Shown one piece after another: positions 10,901-21,608 of a stretch of DNA of 64,000 bases (its first letter is position 1; every line of letters begins with the position of its first letter). The position numbers were made by a program, and so were the translations under genes. The notes beneath the pieces are model-generated. The model worked only from the letters and a program-made list of their open reading frames with translations, did no database searches and was not told where the DNA came from. The DNA lies in assembly GCA_902567635.1 (NCBI GenBank), contig CACFNV010000001.1:1-64000 (forward strand). Direction: 5' to 3'. Source of the DNA: an uncultured Alphaproteobacteria bacterium. Its GTDB lineage: Bacteria; Pseudomonadota; Alphaproteobacteria; Rhodobacterales; Rhodobacteraceae.

Positions 10901-11137
10901 TTTGAGGGAAGACCCAATATAGTTGATTTATTGATTGATAGAAAGATATCAATTGTGATGAATACAACTGAAGGAGAGCAGTCAATTATAGATAGCAAAG
11001 ATATACGACAATTAGCTCTAGATAAGAAAATTCCATATTATACTACTGCAAGAGGGATCATTGCCGCCATATTTTCCCTTAAAGAAAATAAAAAATATGA
11101 CTATTTAGTTAAATCAATACAGGAGTATCACATTTAG
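7907..11137 (+). CDS. carB: Carbamoyl-phosphate synthase, large subunit
   Basis: This 1076-residue subunit makes carbamoyl phosphate from bicarbonate, ammonia and two ATP for arginine and pyrimidine synthesis. The two homologous halves are clear: [20 protein letters not shown] at the start and [20 protein letters not shown] near residue 560. Each half has an ATP-grasp domain with [16 protein letters not shown] or [18 protein letters not shown]-terminal allosteric MGS-like domain follows (about residues 935-1076). I start at ATG 7907 (MPKRNDINS). An in-frame ATG at 7856 would add 17 hydrophobic residues not expected in this family. carA is not in the window. The stop overlaps the convergent dehydrogenase stop by 4 bases. 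Confidence 0.97.
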   Translation: MPKRNDINSILLIGAGPIVIGQACEFDYSGAQACKALREEGFKIILVNSNPATIMTDPELADVTYIEPINSKTIEKIIEKEKPDAILPTMGGQTALNVTVELDKNGTLELYGIQLIGASRDAIEKAEDRSLFKKSMDRIGIKSPKSEIATTLKEALLAVDKIGLPAVIRPAFTLGGKGGGVAYNVNDFKKICLEGLDASPVKQILVDQSLIGWKEFEMEVIRDKNDNSIIVCSIENIDPMGVHTGDSITVAPAMTLTDKEYQSMRNASLAVLREIGVETGGSNVQWAINPKTGEMLIIEMNPRVSRSSALASKATGFPIAKVAAKLAVGYSLDELKNDITKTTPASFEPSIDYIVTKIPRFAFEKFPTVSNKLGTAMKSVGEVMAIGTTFQESLQKALNSLESEITGFEEQKNSFTKASVTKELSLPTPNRILFIGHAFRIGLKLEEIYKLTLYDPWFLKQIEEIISYERKLLKIGANASKVDISYAKSMGFSDSRLAKLLGLPTVEIQKFREKENIFPVYKRIDTCAAEFNSEASYLYSTYDLSTESSKDCEATPSDLKKVIILGSGPNRIGQGIEFDYCCCHACFSLSEEKIETIMINCNPETVSTDFDTSEKLYFEPLTFESVFNIIEIEKRRGDFLGVIVQYGGQTPLKLARELKDKGVKILGTQPSAIEIAEDRQLFKEIIEKLNLKQPKNKIINSKKATNKVIEEIEYPIIARPSFVLGGRSMQIIYDSKQLRNYLKTDIEISPNSPLLLDSYLGSAVEVDVDALSDGKKVFIAGVMEHIEEAGVHSGDSACSLPPHSLKSEIITKIKKQTTALAIELKVKGLMNVQFAVKNEDIYVLEVNPRASRTVPFIAKATGIPLAGLGAKLMIGKKISDLDIKEKINRHVAVKEAVLPFERLPGSDTLLTPEMRSTGEVMGIDNNFGMAFFKSQIAAGIMLPHSGSAFISIKDTDKTEMMLDALRELNDIGFKLIATAGTKLFLDRAGIKNELVRKVFEGRPNIVDLLIDRKISIVMNTTEGEQSIIDSKDIRQLALDKKIPYYTTARGIIAAIFSLKENKKYDYLVKSIQEYHI

Positions 11138-12099
11138 ACTACTCTATTAGGTATGTCTGTTTTATTAAAAAAAGCTAACAAATTATTTAATGCCAGCATC
11201 CCCATTTTTTCTCTAGTTTCAATAGTGGCAGAACCTATATGCGGTAAAAGAGTAACATTTGGTAGCAACCTTAAATTATCTGGAACATTAGGTTCATTTC
11301 TGAAAACATCCAAACCCGCTCCAGCAATTTCGTGGTTTTGAAGTAAAGCTGTTAATGCCTCTTCGTCAACGACATCTCCTCTGGACGTATTTATAAAAAA
11401 AGCCGATTTCCTGATTTTTTTTAATCTATTTTTAGACAAAAAATTCTTGTTATCTTTACCACTTGAAATATGAACCGAGATCACGTCTGATTCTTCCATA
11501 AGCTTATCAAGATCAAATCTGACGTTAGCTTCAAACTCAAGATCCTTTACAGGACTTCTATTGAAATAAAGAACCTTCATTCCAAAAGCTTGATTTGCTC
11601 TCTTGGCAAAACTTCTACCTATTCTCCCCATACCGATTATTCCTATAGTCTTGCCCTTTAAGTCCATACCAAGATTATTCACTAGAGAAAAACCCTTCCA
11701 TTTTCCTAACCTTATCATCATCTCTGAATGAAATGCATTTCTAGTCACCGACAATAATAAAAGTGTAGCTATGTCGACCGTTGCCTCCGTTAATACATCA
11801 GGAGTGTTTGTAACAATTAACTCATTTTTTTTGGCTGCCTCCAAATCTATGTTATCTACCCCTACCCCAAAATTAGCAATAATTTTTGCCCTTCTACTAG
11901 AAGTCTCTATAATTTCTTTAGTTATTTTATCGCTTACCGTACAAAGAATTCCATCAGCGTGTTCCATCGCCTCCATTAATTTTTCTCTATCAAAACTTAA
12001 ATCATTTTTGTTTAAAGAAACTAAAAATAACTCCTTCAGTTTCTCTTCAACACTATCTGGTATTTTTCTGGTAACAATAATTTTTGGTTTCATATTCAC
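11134..12099 (-). CDS. 2-hydroxyacid dehydrogenase (glyoxylate/hydroxypyruvate reductase-like)
   Basis: A 321-residue NAD(P)-dependent D-isomer 2-hydroxyacid dehydrogenase. The Rossmann segment [20 protein letters not shown] lies near residue 150. The catalytic Arg is in [14 protein letters not shown], the Glu in [10 protein letters not shown] and the His in [13 protein letters not shown]. The N-terminus ([16 protein letters not shown]) resembles GyaR/D-glycerate dehydrogenase, so glyoxylate or hydroxypyruvate reduction is the best guess, but substrate specificity cannot be read from sequence. The start could equally be the second Met (codon 3). csaA lies 9 bases upstream in the same direction. 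Confidence 0.88.
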   Translation of the reverse strand: MNMKPKIIVTRKIPDSVEEKLKELFLVSLNKNDLSFDREKLMEAMEHADGILCTVSDKITKEIIETSSRRAKIIANFGVGVDNIDLEAAKKNELIVTNTPDVLTEATVDIATLLLLSVTRNAFHSEMMIRLGKWKGFSLVNNLGMDLKGKTIGIIGMGRIGRSFAKRANQAFGMKVLYFNRSPVKDLEFEANVRFDLDKLMEESDVISVHISSGKDNKNFLSKNRLKKIRKSAFFINTSRGDVVDEEALTALLQNHEIAGAGLDVFRNEPNVPDNLRLLPNVTLLPHIGSATIETREKMGMLALNNLLAFFNKTDIPNRVV

Positions 12100-12108
12100 A
12101 TATTACGC

Positions 12109-12432
12109 TTAATGAACACGACTGCCAAGTTTGACGGGTTTTTCTGGAGTCAAAAGAACAATTTCATTTTCATTATCACCATTAACGCCCAGAACTAAAA
12201 CCTCAGAAATAAACGGTCCTATTTGTCTGGGTTCTAAGTTGATAACCGCTATTACATACTTTCCAATAAGGGCTTCAGGTGTATAATTTTCTGTGATCTG
12301 GGCAGATGATTTTTTAATTCCTACTTTACCAAAATCTATCCAAAGCTTAATTGCGGGTTTCCTTGCCTCCTTAAAACTTTCAGCTCTTACAACCTTACCA
12401 ACCCTCATCTCAGTATCAAAGAAAGCACTCAT
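12109..12432 (-). CDS. csaA: tRNA-binding domain protein, CsaA-like
   Basis: A 107-residue free-standing tRNA-binding (EMAP/Arc1p-type OB-fold) protein. Hallmarks are MRVGKVVRAESFKEARKPAIKLWIDFG, given here as separate blocks MRVGKVVRAE and AIKLWIDFG, then KKSSAQITENY, VIAVINLEPRQIG and the C-terminal VLLTPEKPVKLGSRVH. CsaA proteins bind tRNA or act as export-related chaperones in Bacillus; their role in alphaproteobacteria is not settled. It lies between proC upstream (60-base gap) and the dehydrogenase downstream, all leftward. Confidence 0.9.
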   Translation of the reverse strand: MSAFFDTEMRVGKVVRAESFKEARKPAIKLWIDFGKVGIKKSSAQITENYTPEALIGKYVIAVINLEPRQIGPFISEVLVLGVNGDNENEIVLLTPEKPVKLGSRVH

Positions 12433-12492
12433 AATTTAAATCTTTCCCAAATCTTTAGTTCTCTAAAACTTTATATTTAGATATACAGCATA

Positions 12493-13317
12493 TCATATTT
12501 TGCTTAGCTGTTTTGACCTTTCGATAGCGGCATGCACTGCGTTTGAGAGAATATAAGGTAACCCATTCTTTTCTTCCATTAAATGTAAAAGAGCAGCTTG
12601 AGTTGTCCCTCCAGGACTTGTTACATTTTCTCTGAGCTTACTAGGGTTTAAATCTGACTTGATCATCAATTCACCAGCTCCAAGAATTGTATTTTTCGCC
12701 AAGACGTTTGCCTCTTCAGCTTTAAGTCCTTGCTTTATCCCTTCCTTTATCATTAATTCTGCCATTAAGAATATATAGGCTGGCCCTGAGCCACTTATAG
12801 CCGTCACCACATCGATTTTATTTTCACCAGATAATTTTATTACTGCACCAAAACTCTCCAACAAGGATGTAAGTTCTAATAATTTTTCCTTTTTTACAAA
12901 TTCATTTTCAATTAAGGCGGTTACTCCTTTAGAGACCTGAGCTGGTAGATTGGGCATTATCCTAGCAATTGCTTCTTTAGTTCCTAAATATTCTGCTATT
13001 CTTTTTATTTCAATGCCCGCCAGCATAGAAACAAAGGTTACTGATTTATTTGACAAAAATTTTAGTATAGGTCTGATTGTTTCAATACTCTGTGGCTTTA
13101 CTGCCAAAAAACAGTATTGAATATCTTGTGGTTGATGACAGTTTAAATTCAATCCCTCATCAGATTTTTTTTTTAACCAATCTGACGGATTAGGTTCCTC
13201 AACAAATATATTTTTTAATGGATAACCCTTTTTTATCCATGCAGCAAGTATTGAACCTCCCATTCGCCCGCAGCCAATCAAATGTATTTTAGCCTTTTTT
13301 TGAATAAAATTGTTCAC
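12493..13317 (-). CDS. proC: Pyrroline-5-carboxylate reductase
   Basis: A 274-residue NADPH-dependent enzyme catalysing the last step of proline synthesis. The N-terminal Rossmann motif is IHLIGCGRMGGSILAAW at residues 12-28. The C-terminal dimerisation domain carries the family blocks ITAISGSGPAYIFLMAE and ENVTSPGGTTQAALLHLME. Length and motif order are normal. The YbjN-domain gene is 13 bases upstream in the same direction, so the two are probably cotranscribed. Confidence 0.96.
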   Translation of the reverse strand: MNNFIQKKAKIHLIGCGRMGGSILAAWIKKGYPLKNIFVEEPNPSDWLKKKSDEGLNLNCHQPQDIQYCFLAVKPQSIETIRPILKFLSNKSVTFVSMLAGIEIKRIAEYLGTKEAIARIMPNLPAQVSKGVTALIENEFVKKEKLLELTSLLESFGAVIKLSGENKIDVVTAISGSGPAYIFLMAELMIKEGIKQGLKAEEANVLAKNTILGAGELMIKSDLNPSKLRENVTSPGGTTQAALLHLMEEKNGLPYILSNAVHAAIERSKQLSKI

Positions 13318-13330
13318 TTAAAAATGCAAT

Positions 13331-13834
13331 CTATGCATAGCCTGCGGCCTCACCAAAGGCTACAGAAATCGCATCTTTTGGCATAGCGTCACCCCAACAT
13401 GTAATCTGAAAGGTAGGATAAAACTTTTCTGCGATATTGATTATACGGATTATAGCAATCTTAAGTTCTCCTGAGGTTATAATTAGTTCACCATTTAAAG
13501 ACATACTGTTTCGATAAAGCATTAAGTTCTCATGCGGGCTATAAACAAATGTGCCTTCTGTATTATCTGTATTAACTAAATTTAGTGTCTCATAAAGCTT
13601 TGATAATTTCTTTTTTGGTGGTGACATTTCAAAAGAACAAATGGTTGTTAATGATTCATGTCTTGAATTCCAAATTGAATTTAAAGCGTACTCTCTCCAA
13701 CTCCCTTTTATGATAATTGATATTTCATCATCTTTATCCCTTAAAAATTCCCACTGCTCAGAATTAGCCAATATTTCTAAGGCGTCTATTGGATGCGTTT
13801 CATCTAAAAATATGATGGACTCTGATTGCCTCAT
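13331..13834 (-). CDS. YbjN domain-containing protein
   Basis: A 167-residue soluble protein resembling the YbjN/type III secretion chaperone-like fold of alphaproteobacteria. It starts with an acidic helix (HPIDALEILANSEQWEF) and has alternating strands such as GSWREYALNSIW. A NLMLYRNSM block is followed by a C-terminal helical segment ending DAISVAFGEAAGYA. The family is of unknown molecular function; YbjN in E. coli is linked to motility and stress sensitivity. It carries an AAGGAG ribosome site before ATG and sits between ubiK and proC. Confidence 0.75.
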   Translation of the reverse strand: MRQSESIIFLDETHPIDALEILANSEQWEFLRDKDDEISIIIKGSWREYALNSIWNSRHESLTTICSFEMSPPKKKLSKLYETLNLVNTDNTEGTFVYSPHENLMLYRNSMSLNGELIITSGELKIAIIRIINIAEKFYPTFQITCWGDAMPKDAISVAFGEAAGYA

Positions 13835-13938
13835 TTACAGCTGCTCCTTTTTTTGCAATCAGTATAGCCACAAAATTTTGAAATCTCTACAAGAATTAGT
13901 AATTTATTCTTTTTGAATACTAAATATTGATAATTTTT

Positions 13939-14199
13939 CTACTTATTTTTTGATTTTGGCTTTACATTTTTCGATTCAGAAGAATTCTTCCCTTTTTGGG
14001 CAGTTTCTTTTCTAATTTTTTCAACGCTTAACTTTAACGCCTCAAACTCTTCTCTCGTAACGAAATCTCTATCAGCTAACCACCCATCTAACCAAGATTT
14101 AAATACAGATTCCGCTTCCGTCTTTGCAGATTGTGCTGCCCCAAAAGCATCCGTCATAACTTTCGAAAGATTATCAATAAGAGGATTTTTTAGTTGCAT
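13939..14199 (-). CDS. ubiK: UbiK-family accessory factor (BMFP protein)
   Basis: An 86-residue protein matching the BMFP/UbiK family. UbiK is an accessory factor for aerobic ubiquinone biosynthesis that binds UbiJ and forms trimers. It shows the N-terminal amphipathic part (NPLIDNLSKVMTDAFGAAQS) and a middle WLDGWLADRDFVTREEFEAL segment. A predicted coiled coil follows, with a Lys/Ser-rich tail from residue 70. It is divergent from lgt with 64 bases between. The C-terminal basic tail is longer than strictly needed but not unusual. Confidence 0.85.
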   Translation of the reverse strand: MQLKNPLIDNLSKVMTDAFGAAQSAKTEAESVFKSWLDGWLADRDFVTREEFEALKLSVEKIRKETAQKGKNSSESKNVKPKSKNK

Positions 14200-14215
14200 T
14201 TTAATTCCTTTTATT

Positions 14216-14244
14216 TTGTTTTTTAAATTATTAAAGATTAATAT
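14216..14244 (+). promoter_or_regulatory. Predicted sigma70-type promoter for lgt
   Basis: TTGTTT (14216-14221) and TAATAT (14239-14244) are separated by exactly 17 bases. They end 19 bases before the lgt TTG start, in the short divergent spacer between ubiK and lgt. The background is very AT-rich, so chance matches are common. Confidence 0.4.
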
Positions 14245-14263
14245 AGTGTCTACTTAGATCTTT

Positions 14264-15169
14264 TTGGAGAAAAAAATTTTCCAATACCCAAATATAGATG
14301 AAACTGCGTTATCATTTTCCCTTTTTGGGAGGACAATAGATGTTCAATGGTACGGTTTGTCTTATATATGCGGTGTTTTAGTTGCTTGGTACCTAATGTT
14401 AATGATAGTACGCAATAACCATTTATGGAAAAATTCGAGAAAACCAGTTTCTAAGAGTGATATTGATGACTTAATAACATATATGATCCTTGGGATTTTA
14501 ATTGGAGGAAGATTAGGATACTGCATTTTTTATACACCAACATATTACTTAGAAAATCCACAAAAAATATTCTTTTTGTGGGAAGGAGGAATGTCATTTC
14601 ACGGTGGGTTTCTAGGGGTGGTTATAGCGGGGACATTTTTCGCAATTAGACGCAATCTTCCCATTTTATCTCTAGGAGATATTATTGCCTTCTCCTCGCC
14701 ACCTGGCCTTTTTTTTGGCCGTATCGCTAACTTCATTAATGGGGAACTTTGGGGCAAGCAAACTTCATTTTTTTTAGGTATGGCTTTTACAAAGGGAGGA
14801 GGACAATTTTGCCCTGACAATAAAGACAGCGTTTGCCTAAGGCATCCTTCTCAATTATATGAGGCAGCCCTCGAGGGCATATTACTCTTGGCTATATTTT
14901 TTCTTCTCATATATGCATTTAGGGCCCTGAAAAAACCAGGCCTAATTTTTGGAACGTTTCTCATGGGCTACGGTTTTATAAGATTTTGTATCGAGTTCGT
15001 AAGGGAGGCTGATAACTTCTTTGTTACTGAGACTAACCCTCTTGGGCATGCTTTTCAAATTACCTCCGACTTCGGTCTAACGATGGGGCAAACTCTTTGC
15101 CTGCCTATGATTTTAATTGGCTTTTTGCTAATTTGGAATGCAATGCGTAAAAATCCAAAATGCTATTAA
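14264..15169 (+). CDS. lgt: Prolipoprotein diacylglyceryl transferase
   Basis: A 301-residue inner-membrane enzyme that transfers diacylglycerol from phosphatidylglycerol to the lipobox cysteine, the first step of lipoprotein maturation. About seven hydrophobic segments are visible. Diagnostic blocks are GGRLGYCIFYTP, WEGGMSFHGGFLG (catalytic His region) and the Lgt signature FFGRIANFINGELWG near residue 150. HPSQLYEAALEG follows. The start is TTG at 14264; the nearby ATG at 14298 is out of frame. It overlaps the next gene by 10 bases. Lnt, the last enzyme of the same pathway, is encoded at the far right of the window. Confidence 0.96.
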   Translation: MEKKIFQYPNIDETALSFSLFGRTIDVQWYGLSYICGVLVAWYLMLMIVRNNHLWKNSRKPVSKSDIDDLITYMILGILIGGRLGYCIFYTPTYYLENPQKIFFLWEGGMSFHGGFLGVVIAGTFFAIRRNLPILSLGDIIAFSSPPGLFFGRIANFINGELWGKQTSFFLGMAFTKGGGQFCPDNKDSVCLRHPSQLYEAALEGILLLAIFFLLIYAFRALKKPGLIFGTFLMGYGFIRFCIEFVREADNFFVTETNPLGHAFQITSDFGLTMGQTLCLPMILIGFLLIWNAMRKNPKCY

Positions 15170-16221
15170 AGAGAAAAATAGTCGAAAGAATTTCTTTAGA
15201 GGGACCTATAAGCATTTCCAAGTATATGGAAATTTGTTTGTGGGACCCTGATGAAGGGTATTATTCAAAAAAACAAATTATAGGTAAAGATGGAGATTTT
15301 GTTACGTCTCCTGAGTTATCTCAAACTTTTGGTGAATTAATAGGAATTTGGTCCTTAAGTCAGCATCTTAAAAAGTTTACAGATAAAAAACTGTCTTTAT
15401 TAGAGTTAGGACCTGGAAAGGGAACTTTAGTGAGCGACGCATTAAGGGCAATAAACAAAATCATTAAAAATAAAATCGAAACCGAAGTCTATCTTCTTGA
15501 AAAGTCCACTGCATTAAAATCAATTCAGCAAAAAAAACTTTTGGGATTTAATATCAAATGGCTGAATGACGTGCATAAAATACCCCAAAAACCACTTGTT
15601 ATTATCGCAAATGAATTCTTCGACTCCTTGCCTATAAACCAATACGTGAAAGTAGAAGGCGGTTGGCAGGAAAGAAAGATAGCAGTTAAAAATAATAATT
15701 TTTATTTCACCTTGGATAAAAAAGTAGTGAAATTTAAAACCAATTATTTTGATAACACACCTCTTGGAAGTATAATTGAATATTCGTTTATCTCTGTTGA
15801 AATAATTTCACTAATTTGTGAAAATGTTAAAAAATTTGGAAGTATAGCTTTAATAATTGACTATGGCGACACCTTTGGTTTTGGGGACACTTTGCAAGCG
15901 ATAAAGAGTCATACTCCCGAATTCATTTTAAATAACCCCGGTAAAAGCGATCTAAGTTCTCACGTAAATTTTAGTATCTTGGCCAAAGTAGCTCTTGAAA
16001 GAGGTTTATTTGTTTCTCCTGTTTTGGAGCAATACAAATTTTTAAAGAATTTAGGAATTGAAAATCGTTTGAAACAATTGATTAAACTGAATCCGGGAAA
16101 GAACATTTACTCTGAAATTAATGGAATAAAAAAATTGATTGATCCTGAAAATATGGGAACATTATTCAAGGTGCTTGCTATTTTTGATGGTAAGCTTGCT
16201 GATTTAGAGGGATTTTGTTAA
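15160..16221 (+). CDS. SAM-dependent methyltransferase, MidA/NDUFAF7 family
   Basis: A 353-residue class I methyltransferase of the family that includes human NDUFAF7, which dimethylates an arginine of NDUFS2 during complex I assembly. Family blocks are ISISKYMEICLWDPDEGYY, DGDFVTSPELSQTFGELIG, the SAM-binding LLELGPGKGTLV (about residues 80-91), IIANEFFDSLPINQY and LIIDYGDTFGFGDTLQAIKS. By analogy it may act on the NuoD-type subunit, but that is inference. It overlaps lgt by 10 bases and is followed after one base by pgeF, a tightly packed operon. Confidence 0.9.
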   Translation: MLLKRKIVERISLEGPISISKYMEICLWDPDEGYYSKKQIIGKDGDFVTSPELSQTFGELIGIWSLSQHLKKFTDKKLSLLELGPGKGTLVSDALRAINKIIKNKIETEVYLLEKSTALKSIQQKKLLGFNIKWLNDVHKIPQKPLVIIANEFFDSLPINQYVKVEGGWQERKIAVKNNNFYFTLDKKVVKFKTNYFDNTPLGSIIEYSFISVEIISLICENVKKFGSIALIIDYGDTFGFGDTLQAIKSHTPEFILNNPGKSDLSSHVNFSILAKVALERGLFVSPVLEQYKFLKNLGIENRLKQLIKLNPGKNIYSEINGIKKLIDPENMGTLFKVLAIFDGKLADLEGFC

Positions 16222-16222
16222 T

Positions 16223-16984
16223 TTGAAAAAGTTTTTTAAAGCACAAAATTTGCGGAGTGTAAAACATGGTTTTTTTGGAAGAGTTGGAGGAATTTCTAAA
16301 GGCATTTACTCAAGCCTAAATGTTTCTTTAAACTCTGCTGATAGTCCTTTAAATATAGCTGAAAATAGGAAAATAGTTTCAGAAACTTTAGGAGCTGAGT
16401 CAGAAAAAGTTTTTTTTCTTAATCAAAAACATACAAATAAGGTAGTTTTTTTTGATAAAGAAACGAATGCAAATGATATTATCAAATTAGAGGCAGATGC
16501 TTTTATTACAAATAAAAAAAATACCGGTGTGGGAATTGTTACAGCAGATTGTGCCCCCATATTAGCTTTCGAACCCGAAAGTGGTTTTATTGCGGGCATT
16601 CACGCAGGTTGGAAAGGAGCCTTAGCTGGAATTTGTGAAAACACAGTATTAAAATTAAATGAAATTGGTATAGACACAAAAAAGTTAGCTGTCGCGATAG
16701 GCCCTTGCATTTCCAAAAAAAGTTATGAGGTGAAAGACGACTTGGTTAAGAGGTTTGTAAAACAAGATTCATCATTTAAAAATTTTTTCAATAGAGTTGA
16801 TGGGAGAATATTTTTTGATTTAGCGGGCTTTATCAAAATTAGGTTTGAAGAGATGGGTATTTATAATATAGAAGTAATAGATATGTGCACATACGCAGAT
16901 GAACAAATGTTTTTTTCTAATAGGAGAACACATAAAATGCTAGAAAAAGACTTTGGTCGAATGGCGTCTGTAATAAGTCTCTAG
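16223..16984 (+). CDS. pgeF: Peptidoglycan editing factor (YfiH/PgeF, laccase-domain)
   Basis: A 253-residue protein of the YfiH/DUF152 family. In E. coli PgeF prevents incorporation of L-serine in place of L-alanine in peptidoglycan; related proteins are purine nucleosidase/deaminase-like multi-copper oxidoreductase relatives. The metal-site His/Cys residues are visible in NQKHTNKVV, GIVTADCAPILAF and IHAGWKGALAG; GPCISKKSYEV follows. I use the TTG at 16223, one base after the preceding stop, since the N-terminus KHGFFGRVGGISKG begins soon after. Confidence 0.92.
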   Translation: MKKFFKAQNLRSVKHGFFGRVGGISKGIYSSLNVSLNSADSPLNIAENRKIVSETLGAESEKVFFLNQKHTNKVVFFDKETNANDIIKLEADAFITNKKNTGVGIVTADCAPILAFEPESGFIAGIHAGWKGALAGICENTVLKLNEIGIDTKKLAVAIGPCISKKSYEVKDDLVKRFVKQDSSFKNFFNRVDGRIFFDLAGFIKIRFEEMGIYNIEVIDMCTYADEQMFFSNRRTHKMLEKDFGRMASVISL

Positions 16985-17005
16985 AAAACCAATATTGAGG
17001 AAAAA

Positions 17006-17953
17006 ATGAGTAATCATATTAAGTCTAAGCTATTGATTATTGGGTCAGGGCCAGCAGGATATACTGCAGCGGTATATGCTAGTCGAGCCATGTTGTCCCC
17101 AATTTTAATTCAAGGAATACAACCTGGCGGTCAATTAACAATTACTACGGAGGTAGAAAATTGGCCTGGAGAAGAAGAAATACAGGGGCCTGATTTAATG
17201 ATTAAAATGGAAAATCACGCTAGAAAATTAGGGTGTGAAGTTATTTCTGATCATATAAAAAAGCTAAATCTAAATGACAGGCCTTTTTGTGCAGAAGCTG
17301 ATAGTGGAAAGCTATACTATGCCGATTCTATAATTCTTGCTACGGGAGCTCAAGCAAATTGGTTAGGTTTGCAAAATGAAGAGAAATTCAAAGGATTCGG
17401 CGTGTCTGCTTGCGCCACTTGTGATGGTTTTTTTTATAAGGATAAAGTAGTTGCAGTTGTAGGAGGAGGCAATATGGCTGTTGAGGAAGCCCTTTTCTTA
17501 ACAAAGTTTGCTTCTAGAGTTTTATTGATCCATAGAAGAGACTCATTACGAGCCGAAAAGATTTTGCAACATAGGCTTATGGAAAATAAAAAAATTGAAA
17601 TTCTTTGGAATAAAAAAGTAATAGACGTTATAGGAGAAAATAATCCTCCAGGTGTAACTGGTTTAATTCTTGAAGATACAAATAATAAAAAATTAATAAA
17701 TATAGATGCTTCGGGTGTTTTTATTGCAATAGGTCACTCTCCCGCTTCTGAACTTTTTGTTGAGCAATTGAAAACATATGACGGAGGTTATATAGTAACT
17801 GAGCCTGGTTCTACAAAGACTTCAATAGAAGGGGTTTTCGCAGCAGGAGACCTCGTTGACAATGTTTACAGACAGGCCGTTACCTCTGCAGCAACGGGAT
17901 GTATGGCGGCGCTTGATGCAGAAAAGTATCTAAGTAAAAATAAAGGAGCCTAA
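17006..17953 (+). CDS. trxB: Thioredoxin-disulfide reductase
   Basis: A 315-residue FAD/NADPH enzyme that reduces thioredoxin. The FAD-binding [16 protein letters not shown] is at residues 13-28. The redox-active disulfide is in [13 protein letters not shown] near residue 135, and the NADPH-binding [13 protein letters not shown] follows. The C-terminal FAD block [16 protein letters not shown] is near residue 275. A clear GAGGAA ribosome site precedes the ATG. It is 21 bases after pgeF and 3 bases before purE. Confidence 0.96.
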   Translation: MSNHIKSKLLIIGSGPAGYTAAVYASRAMLSPILIQGIQPGGQLTITTEVENWPGEEEIQGPDLMIKMENHARKLGCEVISDHIKKLNLNDRPFCAEADSGKLYYADSIILATGAQANWLGLQNEEKFKGFGVSACATCDGFFYKDKVVAVVGGGNMAVEEALFLTKFASRVLLIHRRDSLRAEKILQHRLMENKKIEILWNKKVIDVIGENNPPGVTGLILEDTNNKKLINIDASGVFIAIGHSPASELFVEQLKTYDGGYIVTEPGSTKTSIEGVFAAGDLVDNVYRQAVTSAATGCMAALDAEKYLSKNKGA

Positions 17954-17956
17954 AAG

Positions 17957-18439
17957 GTGGAGAAAATTGATGTTTCAGTAGTAATGGGAAGTCAATCAGA
18001 CTGGCCAACTATGAAGGTTGCTTGTGACTTATTAGAAGAATTTAAAATAGACTATGAAAAAAAAATTGTTTCAGCTCATAGGACCCCTGACCGTTTATAT
18101 CAATTTGCCTCGAAAGCAATTCAAAGAAGAATAAAGGTAATTATTGCAGGAGCAGGTGGGGCAGCTCATTTACCTGGAATGATTGCATCCAAAACTATTT
18201 TGCCAGTTATAGGTGTTCCCATAGAAACGTCTGCTCTTAAGGGTTTGGATAGTTTATATTCCATAGTTCAGATGCCTAGAGGTTTTCCAGTAGCAACAAT
18301 GGCCATTGGAGAGCCTGGAGCATTTAATGCTGCTATATTGGCTATGCAGTTGTTAGGTCTACAAGATCCTAAATGTGAGCAATCACTAAGTGATTGGCGC
18401 GAGAAAGTTACAAAAAAAGTTGCAGATGAACCCAATTAG
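17957..18439 (+). CDS. purE: 5-(carboxyamino)imidazole ribonucleotide mutase
   Basis: A 160-residue class I PurE converting N5-CAIR to CAIR in purine synthesis. Key blocks are VVMGSQSDWPTMK at residues 8-20, the catalytic-His segment SAHRTPDRLYQF, the glycine-rich GAGGAAHLPGMIASKT and MPRGFPVATMAIG. The start is GTG at 17957 with AAAGG close upstream. The 3' end overlaps purK by 14 bases in a different frame, indicating coupled translation of two successive pathway enzymes. Confidence 0.97.
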   Translation: MEKIDVSVVMGSQSDWPTMKVACDLLEEFKIDYEKKIVSAHRTPDRLYQFASKAIQRRIKVIIAGAGGAAHLPGMIASKTILPVIGVPIETSALKGLDSLYSIVQMPRGFPVATMAIGEPGAFNAAILAMQLLGLQDPKCEQSLSDWREKVTKKVADEPN

Positions 18440-19478
18440 AAACATTGGTATTATTGGCGGAGGGCAGCTTGCTCGAATGCTCTCTATGTCATGTGCAGAC
18501 CTTGGTTTTCACGTACACATTTATTGCCCTGAAAACGATTGTCCTGCAGCTCAAGTATCAAACTCAATCACTAATGGTGATTACAAAGATAAAAATAAAT
18601 TACGTGAATTTTCAAAATCCTTAGATATTTTAACCTACGAATTTGAAAATATAGACTCATCAGGACTTAGAGAGATAGAGAAAGAGGTAACTATTTGCCC
18701 ACCCATCATATCACTAGAAATTGCACAAGATAGATTTCTTGAAAAAAGCTTTTTACTTGATTTAGGAATTAGGACTACACCTTTTTATAAAGTTGACGAT
18801 TTCTCTGATCTAGAACTTTTAGTTAAAAGGAAAAAGAAGCAATTTCTTATAAAAACAAGAAGGTTTGGATATGACGGAAAGGGTCAAGTCCTAGTAAAAA
18901 ATTATAGTGATTTGGAGCGAAAATTTTCTAAACAGTTAATAACACCGTCAATTGCAGAAGAAGTTTTAGATTTTGACAAGGAAATTTCTATTATTTTAGC
19001 AAGAGATACAAAGGGCGAAATGAAAGTCTTTGAAGCAGCTGAAAACCAACATAAAGATGGCATTCTTTTTTCAAGTTTGGTACCGGCAAAAATCAGTAAG
19101 AAAATAGAACAAGAAGCGATATTAATTTCTAAAAAAATAGCGTCAAATCTTAATTATATTGGCGTGATAGGTGTTGAGTTCTTCGTAAAAAATCAAAAGC
19201 TTTATGTCAATGAGTTTGCCCCTAGAGTACATAATTCTGGCCACTGGACTATGGATGCGTCGAACATAAGTCAATTCGAACAACATATAAGAGCAATATC
19301 AGGTCTACCTCTTTTGTCTCCCGAAAGATATGCTGACGTAAACATGTATAATTTAATAGGTACATTAGACACAAATAAAAAATTTCACAAAAATGCCAAA
19401 CTTTATCTATATGGGAAAAGTGAGGTTCGTTCAGGTAGGAAAATGGGGCATATTAACGTAATAAAAAAAGGGAGCTAA
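18426..19478 (+). CDS. purK: 5-(carboxyamino)imidazole ribonucleotide synthase
   Basis: A 350-residue ATP-grasp enzyme that carboxylates AIR to N5-CAIR, the substrate of PurE. The N-terminus is NIGIIGGGQLARMLSMSCAD, followed by DILTYEFENID and the ATP-grasp blocks LIKTRRFGYDGKGQ and FFVKNQKLYVNEFAPRVHNS. HWTMDAS is the typical substrate motif. I start at ATG 18426; an in-frame ATG at 18390 would add 12 residues inside purE that the family lacks. Its stop lies inside the stem of the bidirectional terminator shared with groL. Confidence 0.96.
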   Translation: MNPIRNIGIIGGGQLARMLSMSCADLGFHVHIYCPENDCPAAQVSNSITNGDYKDKNKLREFSKSLDILTYEFENIDSSGLREIEKEVTICPPIISLEIAQDRFLEKSFLLDLGIRTTPFYKVDDFSDLELLVKRKKKQFLIKTRRFGYDGKGQVLVKNYSDLERKFSKQLITPSIAEEVLDFDKEISIILARDTKGEMKVFEAAENQHKDGILFSSLVPAKISKKIEQEAILISKKIASNLNYIGVIGVEFFVKNQKLYVNEFAPRVHNSGHWTMDASNISQFEQHIRAISGLPLLSPERYADVNMYNLIGTLDTNKKFHKNAKLYLYGKSEVRSGRKMGHINVIKKGS

Positions 19479-19491
19479 AAGCTCCCTTTTT
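19463..19491. terminator. Bidirectional intrinsic terminator between purK and groL
   Basis: A perfect 7-base stem (GGGAGCT/AGCTCCC, 19470-19476 and 19480-19486) with a three-base AAA loop. It is flanked by seven A on the left and five T on the right, so it works as a rho-independent terminator for both purK (rightward) and groL (leftward). It contains the purK stop codon. It is the only textbook terminator I can see in the window. Confidence 0.85.
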
Positions 19492-19517
19492 CAATAAATA
19501 TAATGGAGTTAGCAGTA

Positions 19518-21191
<1,674 letters not shown>

Positions 21192-21227
21192 CTAACTTTA
21201 ATTGAATTGTTATATTTAAATATATTA

Positions 21228-21515
21228 TTAAGAAATAATTCCTAAAATATCGCTTTCCTTCATTATGAGTAATTCTTCGTCGTTTATTTTGACCTCAGTT
21301 CCAGACCATTTTCCGAACAGAATTTTATCTCCTGCTTTAAGCTCCATGGGTATAATTTTGCCTGAATCGTCTCGAGCACCCGATCCAACAGAAACTACTT
21401 CTCCCTCAGCAGGTTTTTCTTGAGCTGAATCAGGAATTATTAATCCCCCAGCTGTTTTATCTTCACTATCAACTCGACGAACCACAACACGGTCGTGCAA
21501 AGGTTTAAAAGCCAT
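21228..21515 (-). CDS. groS: 10 kDa co-chaperonin GroES
   Basis: A 95-residue GroES lid protein starting [20 protein letters not shown]. The mobile-loop region is [20 protein letters not shown] (residues 20-39), and the end is [14 protein letters not shown]. The start is ATG 21515, preceded by GGAGGAGATACTC, a very strong ribosome site. The open frame continues 30 codons upstream but without family similarity. It is upstream of groL in one operon. No CIRCE element is visible upstream. Confidence 0.97.
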   Translation of the reverse strand: MAFKPLHDRVVVRRVDSEDKTAGGLIIPDSAQEKPAEGEVVSVGSGARDDSGKIIPMELKAGDKILFGKWSGTEVKINDEELLIMKESDILGIIS

Positions 21516-21588
21516 TGAGTATCTCCTCCAAAAAAAAATTAAACTTAAAAGATTATCTTCCCCTCTTGAGGTTGGCAATCTAGTAGCG

Positions 21589-21608
21589 TTCTTGTATTTA
21601 AGCAAGAA
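21589..21608. repeat. Inverted repeat over the predicted groES -10 region
   Basis: A perfect inverted repeat TTCTTG-N8-CAAGAA. Its left arm end and spacer cover the predicted groES -10 (21594-21599). It is not a CIRCE sequence. Its position suggests a possible operator or part of an alternative sigma promoter; the function is inferred from location alone. Confidence 0.4.

Noticed and set aside
18390-18425. Upstream in-frame ATG for purK
   Set aside because: It lies deep in purE and adds residues before the conserved NIGIIGGGQLARM; ATG 18426 is the natural start.
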